Of a stretch of 45,960 nt of DNA, positions 20,474 through 28,409 are shown one piece after another. The DNA is from Gemmatimonadota bacterium (lineage in GTDB: Bacteria > Gemmatimonadota > Gemmatimonadetes > Longimicrobiales > RSA9), in contig JBDLIA010000018.1 in NCBI GenBank assembly GCA_039715185.1, positions 1 to 45,960 of the forward strand. Reading direction: 5' to 3'. Both the position numbers and the translations under genes were made by a program. A model generated the notes under the pieces. The model saw nothing but the letters and a program-made list of their open reading frames with translations. It was not told the origin of the DNA and did no database searches. Each line of letters begins with the position of its first letter. Position 1 is the stretch's first letter.

Positions 20474-21739
20474 CTACTCCTCGTTCCAGCCCTTGACCAC
20501 CACGCACGCGTTGTGGCCCCCGAACCCGAAGGAGTTGGTGACCGCCACGTGTACGCCGCGCTCACGCACGCCGTCGTGGGCGTAGTCCAGGTCGCAGTCC
20601 GGGTCCGCCTCGACGAAGTTGATCGTGGAGGGAATCTTTCCGGTGTCGCAAACCAGCGCGCAGATGATGGCCTCCATCGCGCCGGCGGCGCCCAGCGTGT
20701 GTCCGGTCATGGACTTGGTGGAGCCGACGACGATGGAGTCGGCGTGGTCCCCGAACACGGCCTTGATGGCCAACGTCTCGTTCATGTCGTTGGCCGGGGT
20801 GGACGTGCCATGTGCGTTGATGTAGCCCACGTCGGCCGGCCCCACCCCCGCGTCGCTCAGCGCCGCGGTCATGGCGAGTTGCGCGCCCGCCCCACCGGGC
20901 GCCGGCGCCGTGATGTGGTGCGCGTCCGCGGTCTGCCCGAAACCGCCGATCTCGCCGAGGATGGTCGCGCCACGCGCACGCGCGTGCTCCAGCGTCTCCA
21001 GGATGAGCGCTCCGGCTCCCTCTCCCAGGACGAAGCCGTCGCGTGTGGCGTCAAAGGGGCGGCTGGCCGTCTCGGGCGAGTCGTTGCGCGTGGACAGCGC
21101 GTGCATCGAGGCGAAGCCCGCCATGGTCATGGGCGTGACCGTCGCCTCGGCACCCCCGGCGATCATCGCGTCCGTCTCTCCGCGCTGCAAGGAGCGATAC
21201 GCGTCGCCGATGGCGTGCGCGCTGGACGCGCAGGCGGAAACCGTGGCGTAGTTGGGGCCGCGCAGCCCGTGCCGCATGGACACCAGGCCGGAGGCGATGT
21301 CCAGGATGAACATCGGGATGAAGAACGGGCTGATCCGCTTCGGCCCGCGGTCGTACATCGTGCGCGCCTGGCTCTCGAAGGTGCCGATGCCGCCGATGCC
21401 GCTGCCGATGATCACCCCTACCCGGTCCCTGTTCAGCGACTCGAACGAGGCCAGGCCCGACTGCTCCAGGGCCTGATCGGACGCCGCGATCGCGAACTGG
21501 GCGAAGCGGTCCGTTCGGCGCGCCGCCTTGCGATCCAGATATGATTCCGGATCGAATCCCTTCACCTCGCACGCGAAGCGCACCGCGAACTCATCGTGCG
21601 CGTCGAACTGGGTGATCGGCGCCCCGCCGCTGCGCCCCTCCAGCAACGCCGTCCACGTGTCGTCCACGGTATTGCCGATCGGCGTCACCAGACCCATGCC
21701 GGTGATCACCACGCGATGCTTGTCGCCCACCATCGCCAT
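20474..21739 (-). CDS. fabF: 3-oxoacyl-ACP synthase II (KAS II)
   Basis: FabF elongates acyl-ACP with malonyl-ACP in type II fatty acid synthesis. The 421-residue thiolase-fold enzyme carries the KAS II Cys-His-His triad: Cys170 in VSACASSAHA, His310 in NAHGTSTP and His347 in SMTGHTLGAAG. The first ATG at 21739 directly abuts an AAGG motif. The second ATG at 21733 has 6-nt spacing to it and may be the real start. It follows acpP across a 62-bp gap that contains a short palindromic element. Confidence 0.97.
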   Translation of the reverse strand: MAMVGDKHRVVITGMGLVTPIGNTVDDTWTALLEGRSGGAPITQFDAHDEFAVRFACEVKGFDPESYLDRKAARRTDRFAQFAIAASDQALEQSGLASFESLNRDRVGVIIGSGIGGIGTFESQARTMYDRGPKRISPFFIPMFILDIASGLVSMRHGLRGPNYATVSACASSAHAIGDAYRSLQRGETDAMIAGGAEATVTPMTMAGFASMHALSTRNDSPETASRPFDATRDGFVLGEGAGALILETLEHARARGATILGEIGGFGQTADAHHITAPAPGGAGAQLAMTAALSDAGVGPADVGYINAHGTSTPANDMNETLAIKAVFGDHADSIVVGSTKSMTGHTLGAAGAMEAIICALVCDTGKIPSTINFVEADPDCDLDYAHDGVRERGVHVAVTNSFGFGGHNACVVVKGWNEE

Positions 21740-21766
21740 CCTTGCTGAACGTTCTCGCGCCAGGAC

Positions 21767-21805
21767 CTAGTGTACCGTTGCGGAAGTCCCGCGCCGGCAC
21801 ACTAG
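21767..21805. repeat. Palindromic element, copy B (39 bp, lacks inner hairpin arm)
   Basis: The outer arms CTAGTGTACCG and CGGCACACTAG are identical to copies A and C. The middle, TTGCGGAAGTCCCGCGC, lacks the loop and right inner arm, a 27-nt difference from copy C. The right TAG (on the - strand) is the acpP stop codon at 21802-21804. The element is itself flanked by an inverted repeat CCAGGAC (21760-21766) and GTCCTGG (21808-21814). Confidence 0.9.
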
Positions 21806-22044
21806 GAGTCCTGGTGCTCGTTCAGATAGGCGATGGCGTCGCCCACCGTTTGGAGCTTTTCCGCCTCCTCATCGGGGATGTCCACCCCGAACTCTTCCTC
21901 GAACGCCATCACCAGCTCGACGATATCGAGCGAGTCCGCCCCCAGGTCCTCGACGAAGGAGGCTTCCTCGGTGACCTTCTCGGGCTCGATGCCCAACTCG
22001 TTGACGATGATTTCCTTGATCCGCGCGTCCGTGCCGTCCGCCAT
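21802..22044 (-). CDS. acpP: Acyl carrier protein
   Basis: This 80-residue acidic protein carries growing acyl chains. The phosphopantetheine attachment site is Ser38 in [13 protein letters not shown]. The ATG at 22044 is preceded by a good GGAGAG ribosome binding site 8 nt upstream. The frame stays open far upstream to 22635, but that part is a shadow of fabG. Gene order fabG-acpP-fabF is the conserved one. Its TAG stop codon is formed by the end of palindromic element copy B, which may act as a 3' hairpin that sets acpP and fabF levels apart. Confidence 0.97.
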   Translation of the reverse strand: MADGTDARIKEIIVNELGIEPEKVTEEASFVEDLGADSLDIVELVMAFEEEFGVDIPDEEAEKLQTVGDAIAYLNEHQDS

Positions 22045-22073
22045 GTGTTTCTCTCCGTGATCCGTGTTCCGTC

Positions 22074-22808
22074 CTACATCACCATGCCGCCGTCCACCAC
22101 GAGCACCTGCCCCGTGATGTAAGCGGCGCCGGGGCCCGCGAGAAAGCGGACGACCGGCGCCACATCCGCCGCCGTGCCGAGTCTGCCCAACGCGATCCGC
22201 GAGGCCAGCTCGGCGCGCACGTCCTCCCCCAACGCGGCCGTCATCTCCGTCTCTATGTATCCGGGAGCGACGGCGTTGCAGAGGATATTTCGGGAGGCCA
22301 ATTCCCTGGCGACCGACTTGGTCAGACCTATCAAACCGGCCTTCGAGGCGGCATAGTTGGCCTGCCCCTTGTTGCCAGTCAACCCCACCACGCTCGTGAT
22401 GTTCACGATGCGCCCTTCCCTCCTGCGCATCATCCCCTTGGCCGCGGCCCGAACCGTGTTGAACGCGCCACGCAGGTTCGTGTCCATGACCCGATCCCAG
22501 TCCGCGTCCTTGAGTCGCAGCAGGAGGTTGTCCGCGGTCACGCCGGCGTTGTTCACCAGCGTGTGCACGGGGCCTAGGTCTGCCTCGACCGCGCCCATCA
22601 GGGCGGCCACAGACTCGGCGCTGCTGACGTCGCACGCGAACGCGCCGTGCCCGCTGCCGGGCAGGGCGTCCGCCGCGTCCTGCGCGCGCGCGACGTCCCG
22701 GCCGACCACCGCGACCGCGGCGCCTGCGCGCGCCAACTCGGCGGCGATGCCCGCGCCGATGCCACGGCTGCCCCCCGTCACGATCGCGACCCGCCCGGCT
22801 AACTCCAT
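22074..22808 (-). CDS. fabG: 3-oxoacyl-ACP reductase
   Basis: FabG performs the NADPH-dependent first reduction of the elongation cycle. The 244-residue short-chain dehydrogenase shows TGGSRGIG (11-18), NNAG (86-89) and the Ser139-Tyr152-Lys156 triad with the NYAASKAG motif. Its length is normal for the family. It lies between fabD and acpP, 13 bp after the fabD stop and 29 bp before the acpP start, inside a complete plsX-to-fabF cluster. Confidence 0.97.
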   Translation of the reverse strand: MELAGRVAIVTGGSRGIGAGIAAELARAGAAVAVVGRDVARAQDAADALPGSGHGAFACDVSSAESVAALMGAVEADLGPVHTLVNNAGVTADNLLLRLKDADWDRVMDTNLRGAFNTVRAAAKGMMRRREGRIVNITSVVGLTGNKGQANYAASKAGLIGLTKSVARELASRNILCNAVAPGYIETEMTAALGEDVRAELASRIALGRLGTAADVAPVVRFLAGPGAAYITGQVLVVDGGMVM

Positions 22809-22821
22809 CGCCCCCTCCGAA

Positions 22822-23757
22822 TCACGCCGACGCGGCGGCGGCCAGCGCCCGGCCGACGTCTTCCGCGGTGCCGATCGCGACGCCCTCGGCCGCCCTGTCT
22901 ATCCTGCGCAGGAGGCCCGTGAGCACGTTGCCCGGCCCGACCTCCACGAAGCGCCCCACGCCCAACCCGCGCAGCGTCCGCATGCCGTCGACCCAGCGCA
23001 CGGGGTTGGTAAGCTGGTCCACCAGCAGGGCCTTGGCGGCCCGCGCGTCCCTCACCGGCTCGGCGGTAACGTTGGAGACCACCGGGAACGCCGGCGTCCG
23101 GAACTCCACGTCGGCCAGCGCCCGCTCCAGGCTCTCGGCGGCGGGGGCCATGAGGGGGCTGTGGAACGCGCCCGACACGTTCAGCGGCAGCGCGCGACGC
23201 GCGCCCGCCTCCTGCGCGGCCGCCCGGGCTTGTTCCACCGCCCCGACCTCGCCGCTGATCACCACCTGCCCCGGGGCGTTGAAGTTCGCCGCCACCACGA
23301 CGCCGGCGCGCGCGCTTACTTCCGCGCAGACCGCCCGCACCGCGTCGTCCTCCAGCCCGATCACCGCGGCCATCGTCCCCGGGCGCTCCTGCCCCGCGGC
23401 GTGCATGGCCTCGCCCCGGCGGCGCACCAGTCGAACCGCGTCGGCGAAGGACACCGTGCCGGCGGCCACGTGCGCGCTGAACTCGCCCAGCGAATGGCCC
23501 GCGGCGAAGGCCGCCGACCCCGCCAGGTCACCGGCGATCCGCAGCACCGCGATGGAATGAACCAGTATGGCGGGCTGGGCGTTCAGGGTTGCCGTCAACT
23601 CGTCCTCGGGGCCCTGCCACATGATCCGCGACAATCCAGCCCCCAGCGCGTCGTCAGCCTCCTCGAAGACGGCGCGCGCCTCCGGAAAGGCGTCGGCCAG
23701 GTCGCGTCCCATGCCCACGGACTGCGAGCCCTGGCCGGGGAACAGCAACGCTACCAT
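22822..23757 (-). CDS. fabD: Malonyl-CoA:ACP transacylase
   Basis: FabD loads malonyl groups on the acyl carrier protein. The ATG at 23757 gives 311 residues starting with the typical VALLFPGQGSQSVGMGRDL. The catalytic Ser89 lies in GHSLGE and the partner His in SGAFHSPLM. The start overlaps the fabH end by 7 nt. A longer open frame upstream to 24873 is only a shadow of fabH and is rejected. Confidence 0.97.
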   Translation of the reverse strand: MVALLFPGQGSQSVGMGRDLADAFPEARAVFEEADDALGAGLSRIMWQGPEDELTATLNAQPAILVHSIAVLRIAGDLAGSAAFAAGHSLGEFSAHVAAGTVSFADAVRLVRRRGEAMHAAGQERPGTMAAVIGLEDDAVRAVCAEVSARAGVVVAANFNAPGQVVISGEVGAVEQARAAAQEAGARRALPLNVSGAFHSPLMAPAAESLERALADVEFRTPAFPVVSNVTAEPVRDARAAKALLVDQLTNPVRWVDGMRTLRGLGVGRFVEVGPGNVLTGLLRRIDRAAEGVAIGTAEDVGRALAAAASA

Positions 23758-24743
23758 CGAACGACCGTGGCTCCCCAAGTGAAGCCGGCGCCGAACGCGA
23801 CCAGGAGGACGTAGTCGCCCTCGGTGATCAGCCCCTGCTCCGCCGCTTCGTCGAGCGCCACGGGAACCGTAGCCGAGCTCATGTTCCCGTATCGGTCGAC
23901 GTTGACGTACACCTTCTCCATGGGGATGCCGGAGTAGCGCGCCGTAGCCTCGATAATGCGAATGTTGGCCTGGTGCGGGACCATCAGCTTGATGTCCTTG
24001 CCGGTCAGCCCCGCGCTCGTGAGCGCCTGATTGGCGGCCTGGGCCATGGACCGAACGGCGGCCTTGAAGACCTCGCGCCCCGCCATGCGCATGAGGTGGT
24101 CGCCGGACTGCAGGACGGCCGCGTCGAACGGCTTCACCGTGCCGCCCGCGGGCCGGTACAGGAGGTCGGCCAGTCTGCCGTCGGAGCGGTTGAAAGACGA
24201 CAGGATGCCGCGCCCGTTCTCCGACCTGCGCACCAGCGCCGCGCCGGCGCCGTCGCCGAAGAGGACGCACGTGGATCGATCCGTCCAGTCGACTATGGCC
24301 GACATCTTCTCCGTGGAGACCACGAGGGCCCAGTCCGCGCGCCCGGCGGCCACGTGTGTCTCGGCAACCGTGAGCCCGTACAGGAACCCCGTGCACGCGG
24401 CGGAGATGTCCATGGCCGCGGCGTTCTCGGCTCCCAGCAGCGCTTGCATGTCGCAGGCGGTCGACGGGAGCAGTCTGTCCGGGGTGGCCGTGGTGACCAG
24501 AATCAGGTCGACCTCGCCGGGCTCGATGCCCGCCTTGGCCATGACGTCGCGTGCCGCGCGGGCGCCCATCTCGGCGGCGCCCATGTCGTCGTCGGCGATG
24601 CGTCTTTCGCTGATGCCGGTCCGCTCGCGGATCCATTCGTCCGAGGTTTCGACGAGCCGCTCGAGGTCCTCGTTGGTCAGGATCCGTTCGGGCAGATAGC
24701 GACCGGTCGCCGCGATCTCCGCGGTAGGCTTCGGCTGCTTCAT
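23751..24743 (-). CDS. fabH: 3-oxoacyl-ACP synthase III (KAS III)
   Basis: FabH starts fatty acid synthesis by condensing an acyl-CoA with malonyl-ACP. The 330-residue protein has catalytic Cys117 in ISAACTGF, a later His in VPHQANIRI and the Asn in the GAGFTWG-preceding core. The N-terminal STACDMQALLG and the ERTGISERRIA loop are typical. Its ATG overlaps the plsX stop (ATGA), so PlsX and FabH are probably translationally coupled. Primer preference (acetyl or branched) cannot be read from sequence. Confidence 0.97.
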   Translation of the reverse strand: MKQPKPTAEIAATGRYLPERILTNEDLERLVETSDEWIRERTGISERRIADDDMGAAEMGARAARDVMAKAGIEPGEVDLILVTTATPDRLLPSTACDMQALLGAENAAAMDISAACTGFLYGLTVAETHVAAGRADWALVVSTEKMSAIVDWTDRSTCVLFGDGAGAALVRRSENGRGILSSFNRSDGRLADLLYRPAGGTVKPFDAAVLQSGDHLMRMAGREVFKAAVRSMAQAANQALTSAGLTGKDIKLMVPHQANIRIIEATARYSGIPMEKVYVNVDRYGNMSSATVPVALDEAAEQGLITEGDYVLLVAFGAGFTWGATVVRW

Positions 24744-25741
24744 GATACCTCCCTGACGGTGCTCTCCGCTCGCTCTGCGATCTCCCTCCGGATGTGACCC
24801 ACGACGTCCGATCGAACCGACTGGATCGCCATGCGTATCGCGTTCCGGATGGCGCGCGGAGGAGAGCCTCCATGACAGATGATGGACACGCCGTTTACGC
24901 CCAACAGCGGTGCCCCGCCCGACTCGGTGTAGTCCAGGATTCGGGTCACCTCGTGCACGACCCCGGGATCTGCGTCCGGGAAACGCTCACGAATCAGGTC
25001 ACTCATAAAAGTCGCGACCGCCTCGTAGAACTTGAGTAGAACGTTACCCGCGAACCCGTCGGTGACCAGCACGTCGCAGGAACCGGTAATGACGTCGCGG
25101 CCCTCGACGTTGCCCACGAAGTTCAGCTCACTGTCGCGCAGCAACGCGTGCGCGGCCACCGAACGCTCATCGCCCTTCTCCGGCTCCTCGCCGATGTTCA
25201 GCAACCCGACCTTGGGTCGCTGACGGCCCAGCACGTCCTCCGCGTACACCGCGCCCAGTCGTCCGAACTGGAGCAGTTGGCGCGGCTTGCAGTCCACGTT
25301 GGCCCCCGCATCCAGCATGACCAGCGGCAGCCCAGCTGTGGGAAGTACGGTCGCGACCGTGGGCCGATCCACGCCCTCCACGGCGCGCAGCACAAACAGC
25401 GAGTTGGCCATGACCGCGCCCGTCGGACCTGCGCTGATGAAGGCATCGACGTCCCCGTCCCGCTGCAGGCGAAGCCCTACCGCGATGGACGAATCCGGCT
25501 TGCGCCGGATGGCCGCCGCCGGCGAGTCGGAGGATTCCACGCGCGTGGGCGCGTGCACGAGGTCGATGCGTTCGCGCAGGCCGTCGGCGCCCTGCGAGGC
25601 GAGCTCTTGAGCGAGCTCGTCCCGATCACCGACGAGGGTTACGCGAAAATCCCCGGGAAGCTCGCGCAACGCCTCGAGCGCCCCGGCAATTTCGGTCCGT
25701 GGGTGGAGGTCCGATCCCTGCGCGTCTAGCGCGATGCGCAT
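24740..25741 (-). CDS. plsX: Phosphate acyltransferase PlsX
   Basis: PlsX makes acyl-phosphate from acyl-ACP for phospholipid synthesis by PlsY. The ATG at 25741 begins MRIALDAQGSDLHP (usual form: ALDAMGGD) and gives 333 residues. Other family features are SAGPTGAVMANSLF, LDAGANVDCKP, and the C-terminal GAPLLGVNGVSIICHG. The open frame extends upstream to 26296 but would overlap rpmF, so it is rejected. The start follows a 166-bp gap after rpmF that contains palindromic copy C. Confidence 0.96.
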   Translation of the reverse strand: MRIALDAQGSDLHPRTEIAGALEALRELPGDFRVTLVGDRDELAQELASQGADGLRERIDLVHAPTRVESSDSPAAAIRRKPDSSIAVGLRLQRDGDVDAFISAGPTGAVMANSLFVLRAVEGVDRPTVATVLPTAGLPLVMLDAGANVDCKPRQLLQFGRLGAVYAEDVLGRQRPKVGLLNIGEEPEKGDERSVAAHALLRDSELNFVGNVEGRDVITGSCDVLVTDGFAGNVLLKFYEAVATFMSDLIRERFPDADPGVVHEVTRILDYTESGGAPLLGVNGVSIICHGGSPPRAIRNAIRMAIQSVRSDVVGHIRREIAERAESTVREVS

Positions 25742-25907
25742 CGACTTACCCGGTGGACGCTTGGTGAAACCAGCCGCGCGACGGCCGATGGCGGCAGGAC
25801 GACATCCGCGCCACCGGTGGACCCGGCCGGCGTGAGGATCGTTTCCTAGTGTACCGTTGCAGAAGTCCCATAGGCATTCGGCCACACGGGACTTCCGCGC
25901 CGGCACA
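25742..25907. other. Largest non-coding gap, between rpmF and plsX
   Basis: This 166-bp gap contains most of palindromic copy C (from 25846). The remaining 100 bp or so hold no ORF or RNA gene. A short CCACCGGTGG palindrome lies near 25811-25820. A promoter for the fab genes could be here but is not clear. Confidence 0.4.
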
Positions 25908-25911
25908 CTAG
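25846..25911. repeat. Palindromic element, copy C (66 bp)
   Basis: The element runs from CTAG to CTAG. The outer 11-bp arms CTAGTGTACCG and CGGCACACTAG have one mismatch. Inner 11-bp arms GCAGAAGTCCC and GGGACTTCCGC have one mismatch and enclose an 18-nt loop. The right TAG on the - strand is the stop codon of rpmF at 25908-25910. It can fold into a long two-step hairpin at the 3' end of the rpmF transcript. Confidence 0.9.
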
Positions 25912-26090
25912 AACTCCTCGACTTCGAGCACCGCGCGACCCCGGTAGTGCCCGCAGTTGGGGCAAACCCGGTGCGGCAGCTTGGGGTCTCCGCAGTTGTC
26001 GCAAGCGACCGCGCCCGGCGCCTCGGCCTTGTGGTGGCCGCGCCGCTTACGCTTTCTCTGCTTCGATATCTTCTTCTTCGGAACGGCCAT
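25908..26090 (-). CDS. rpmF: 50S ribosomal protein L32
   Basis: This 60-residue basic ribosomal protein starts AVPKKKISKQRKRKRRG and has a four-Cys zinc-binding pattern, CDNCG (Cys35, Cys38) and CPNCG (Cys48, Cys51). Its first 44 nt overlap the end of the yceD gene in another frame. The TAG stop is made by palindromic element copy C. The yceD-rpmF-plsX order is conserved widely, and L32 is often expressed with fatty acid genes. Confidence 0.97.
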   Translation of the reverse strand: MAVPKKKISKQRKRKRRGHHKAEAPGAVACDNCGDPKLPHRVCPNCGHYRGRAVLEVEEF

Positions 26091-26613
26091 CGCCCACCTC
26101 GTCTTTGGCTTCGCCCCTGCCGGCCCGCGCCAGCGCCCGCAAGGGGCCCCAGCGCGCGTCCCGCTCGGACGTCACGCACCCACACTGTCGCTCGTTCAGG
26201 TCCACGCCGCAGAGGGGACACAGCCCCTTGCAGCCCGCCTCGCACTCCAGGAACGCCGGCACCGCCAGCAACCACTGCTCCCTCACCGCCGGCCACAGGT
26301 CCAGGGTCGCGCCCCGATCCGGGAGCGGATACGTGTCCGCGTCCCCGCCCTGCTGCCGAAACACCAACGTCACCGGCTCATCCACCAACTGCCGAACGGG
26401 CCGCAGGCACCTGCGACATTCCCCCGCTACCGTTCCCGCCAGGCGTCCGCGCGCGATCACGTCGCCGGCAGCGCTGCGCACCTCCAGGTGCACGGCGAGC
26501 GGCCCGGACAGCGTCGCGTCCGCGCCGCTCCACTCATCGCCCCCTGCCTCCAGCTCCTCGGCGATCTCCAGCCCCCCGGAGCGCGCCAGATATCCGAGAT
26601 CCACGGCGAGCAT
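26047..26613 (-). CDS. yceD: YceD/DUF177 family protein (23S rRNA accumulation)
   Basis: YceD is needed for normal 23S rRNA maturation in E. coli and plants and almost always precedes rpmF. The ATG at 26613 gives 188 residues starting MLAVDLGYLAR. A GTG at 26640 is an alternative. Cys motifs CRRCLRP and, further on, CKGLCPLCGVDL with a final CGC are typical. The acidic tail (EEEDIEAEKA) is encoded within the 44-nt overlap with rpmF, where the other frame encodes the basic L32 N-terminus. Confidence 0.9.
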   Translation of the reverse strand: MLAVDLGYLARSGGLEIAEELEAGGDEWSGADATLSGPLAVHLEVRSAAGDVIARGRLAGTVAGECRRCLRPVRQLVDEPVTLVFRQQGGDADTYPLPDRGATLDLWPAVREQWLLAVPAFLECEAGCKGLCPLCGVDLNERQCGCVTSERDARWGPLRALARAGRGEAKDEVGDGRSEEEDIEAEKA

Positions 26614-26694
26614 AGTCGGCAAAGCTCGCCCAAGCGCCACGGGGTGTCAACCACATCGGACGCCCCAGCCAGAGCCCCGGCGCGCCGCCCGGTC

Positions 26695-27120
26695 TCAGGG
26701 CAGATTGCCCAGCAACTCCGCCTCCGAAAAGAAGAACGCCACCTCGCGCGCGGCGTTGTCCACCGAGTCCGACGCGTGGATCGCGTTGCGTTCCTTCGAT
26801 TCCGCGAACTCGGCCCGGATGGTGCCCGGCGCCGCCTCGGCGGGGTCGGTCGCGCCGATCACCTCGCGCAACGTCGCGACGGCCTCCTCGCGCTCCAGCG
26901 CGAGCGGGACGACCGGGCCGGAGGTCATGAACGCGACCAGCGACTCGTAGAACGGCCGCTCGCGGTGGACCTCGTAGAACGCGCGCGCCTGGCCTTCGGT
27001 GAGACGCTGCATGCGCAGCGCGCGCACGGTGAAGCCTTCCCGCTGGAGGTGCGCCAGGATGGCGCCCGCCAGGTTCTTGCCGCAGGCGCCGGGCTTGATG
27101 ATCGCAAGGGTCGTCTGCAT
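26695..27120 (-). CDS. ndk: Nucleoside diphosphate kinase
   Basis: Ndk transfers phosphate from ATP to NDPs through a phospho-His. The active site His115 lies in ERNAIHASDS, where the common form is RNAVHGSDS. The 141 residues are standard. The N-terminal motif reads IIKPGACGKN where most members have KPDAV or KPDG, so the usual Asp is replaced by Gly11, and the Lys before it is kept. A C-terminal FFFSEAELL segment matches the family end. It lies in a group with arcC and sucCD, all of which make or move high-energy phosphates. Confidence 0.95.
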   Translation of the reverse strand: MQTTLAIIKPGACGKNLAGAILAHLQREGFTVRALRMQRLTEGQARAFYEVHRERPFYESLVAFMTSGPVVPLALEREEAVATLREVIGATDPAEAAPGTIRAEFAESKERNAIHASDSVDNAAREVAFFFSEAELLGNLP

Positions 27121-27124
27121 ATCC

Positions 27125-27532
27125 TCAGCGTGCGAATAGGTTTCGAATGATGTCGCTGCGGGTCAGCACGCCGGCCAGCCGGCCGTCGCGCACCACCGGG
27201 ACCTGCTCCACGTGCTTGTTGATCATCATGTTGGCGACGTCGGTCACCGCCAGGTCCTCCGGAACGCACAGGACCGTCCGGCTCATGATGTCGCGCACCA
27301 CCCCGGCCTCGCCCTCCTCATCCGGCTCGCGCCCCAGCTCCGGCAGCAGCGCCTCGAGGACGTCCCGGCTGCTCACCATGCCCAGGACCTCATCCTTCTC
27401 TCCCACGACGGGGATGGCCCTGACCTCGTGTTCCAGCATGCGCTCCACGGCCGCCGTGAGCGGCGCGTCGGCCGCGACGCTCGGGTAGCGGCGCGTCATG
27501 ACGTCGCCGGCGGTGAGGCTAGCGCGGTTCAC
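27125..27532 (-). CDS. Two-CBS-domain protein
   Basis: The GTG at 27532 overlaps the sucD stop (GTGA) and gives 135 residues. Two CBS repeats are clear: [22 protein letters not shown] to about residue 60, and [23 protein letters not shown] to the end ([12 protein letters not shown]). Such stand-alone pairs bind adenine nucleotides or SAM and often regulate partner enzymes. Placement directly after sucCD and before ndk makes an energy-sensing role attractive, but this is an inference. The frame extends upstream to 27874 as a shadow of sucD and is not used. Confidence 0.85.
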   Translation of the reverse strand: MNRASLTAGDVMTRRYPSVAADAPLTAAVERMLEHEVRAIPVVGEKDEVLGMVSSRDVLEALLPELGREPDEEGEAGVVRDIMSRTVLCVPEDLAVTDVANMMINKHVEQVPVVRDGRLAGVLTRSDIIRNLFAR

Positions 27533-28407
27533 AGCGCACCCTGGATCAGGTCGGCGACCTCGGCCGGCCTGTGCGCCACGCCCACGCCGTGCTGCTCGAA
27601 GGCGGCGATCTTCTCGCCCGCCGTGCCCGATGATCCGCTGATGATCGCCCCCGCGTGTCCCATGCGGCGTCCCGGAGGCGCCGTCTGGCCGGCGATGAAT
27701 CCGACGACGGGCTTGCTCATCTCCCCCGCCACGAATTCCGCCGCGCGCTGCTCGTCCCTGCCGCCGATCTCGCCGATCATCGCGACCGCGCGGGTGTCCG
27801 GGTCGGCCTCGAAGGCCTCGAGGCAGTCGATGAAGGACGTGCCGATGATCGGATCGCCGCCGATGCCCACGCACGTGGTCTGCCCGATCCCGGCCTGGGT
27901 CAGGTGCCAGACGACCTCGTAGGTGAGCGTGCCCGACCGCGACACCACCCCCACGCCGCCGGCCGTGGCGATGTTCCCGGGCATGATCCCGACCTTGGAC
28001 TTGCCGGGTGACAGCAGGCCGGGGCAGTTGGGCCCGAGCAGCCTGGCGCCCTTGCCGCGCACGTACTCGTACACGCGCGTCATGTCCAGGACCGGGATCC
28101 CCTCGGTGATGGCGACGATGAAGCCGATGCCGGCGTCGGCGGCCTCCATGATGGCGTCCGCGGCGAACGCGGGCGGCACGTAGACCACCGACGTGTCGGC
28201 GCGCGTCTCGGCCACGGCGCGGTCCATGGTGTCGAAGATCGGCACCGAGGCCCCGGCCGCGTCGAACCTCTGGCCGCCCTTGCCCGGGGTGACGCCGGCC
28301 ACCACGCGCGTGCCGTACTCGATCATCTGCGCGGCGTGGAAGGACCCATCGCGCCCGGTGATCCCCTGGATCACCAGCTTGGTCTTCTCGTCGATGAAGA
28401 TCGCCAC
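27529..28407 (-). CDS. sucD: Succinyl-CoA synthetase alpha subunit
   Basis: The alpha subunit binds CoA and carries the phospho-His of the TCA-cycle enzyme that makes ATP or GTP from succinyl-CoA. The active His251 lies in [12 protein letters not shown]. The N-terminal [10 protein letters not shown] and the LLGPNCPG motif near 123-130 are typical. The length is 292 residues with a GTG start. It lies 2 bp downstream of the sucC stop. The following CBS protein overlaps it. Confidence 0.97.
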   Translation of the reverse strand: MAIFIDEKTKLVIQGITGRDGSFHAAQMIEYGTRVVAGVTPGKGGQRFDAAGASVPIFDTMDRAVAETRADTSVVYVPPAFAADAIMEAADAGIGFIVAITEGIPVLDMTRVYEYVRGKGARLLGPNCPGLLSPGKSKVGIMPGNIATAGGVGVVSRSGTLTYEVVWHLTQAGIGQTTCVGIGGDPIIGTSFIDCLEAFEADPDTRAVAMIGEIGGRDEQRAAEFVAGEMSKPVVGFIAGQTAPPGRRMGHAGAIISGSSGTAGEKIAAFEQHGVGVAHRPAEVADLIQGAL

Positions 28408-28409
28408 GT

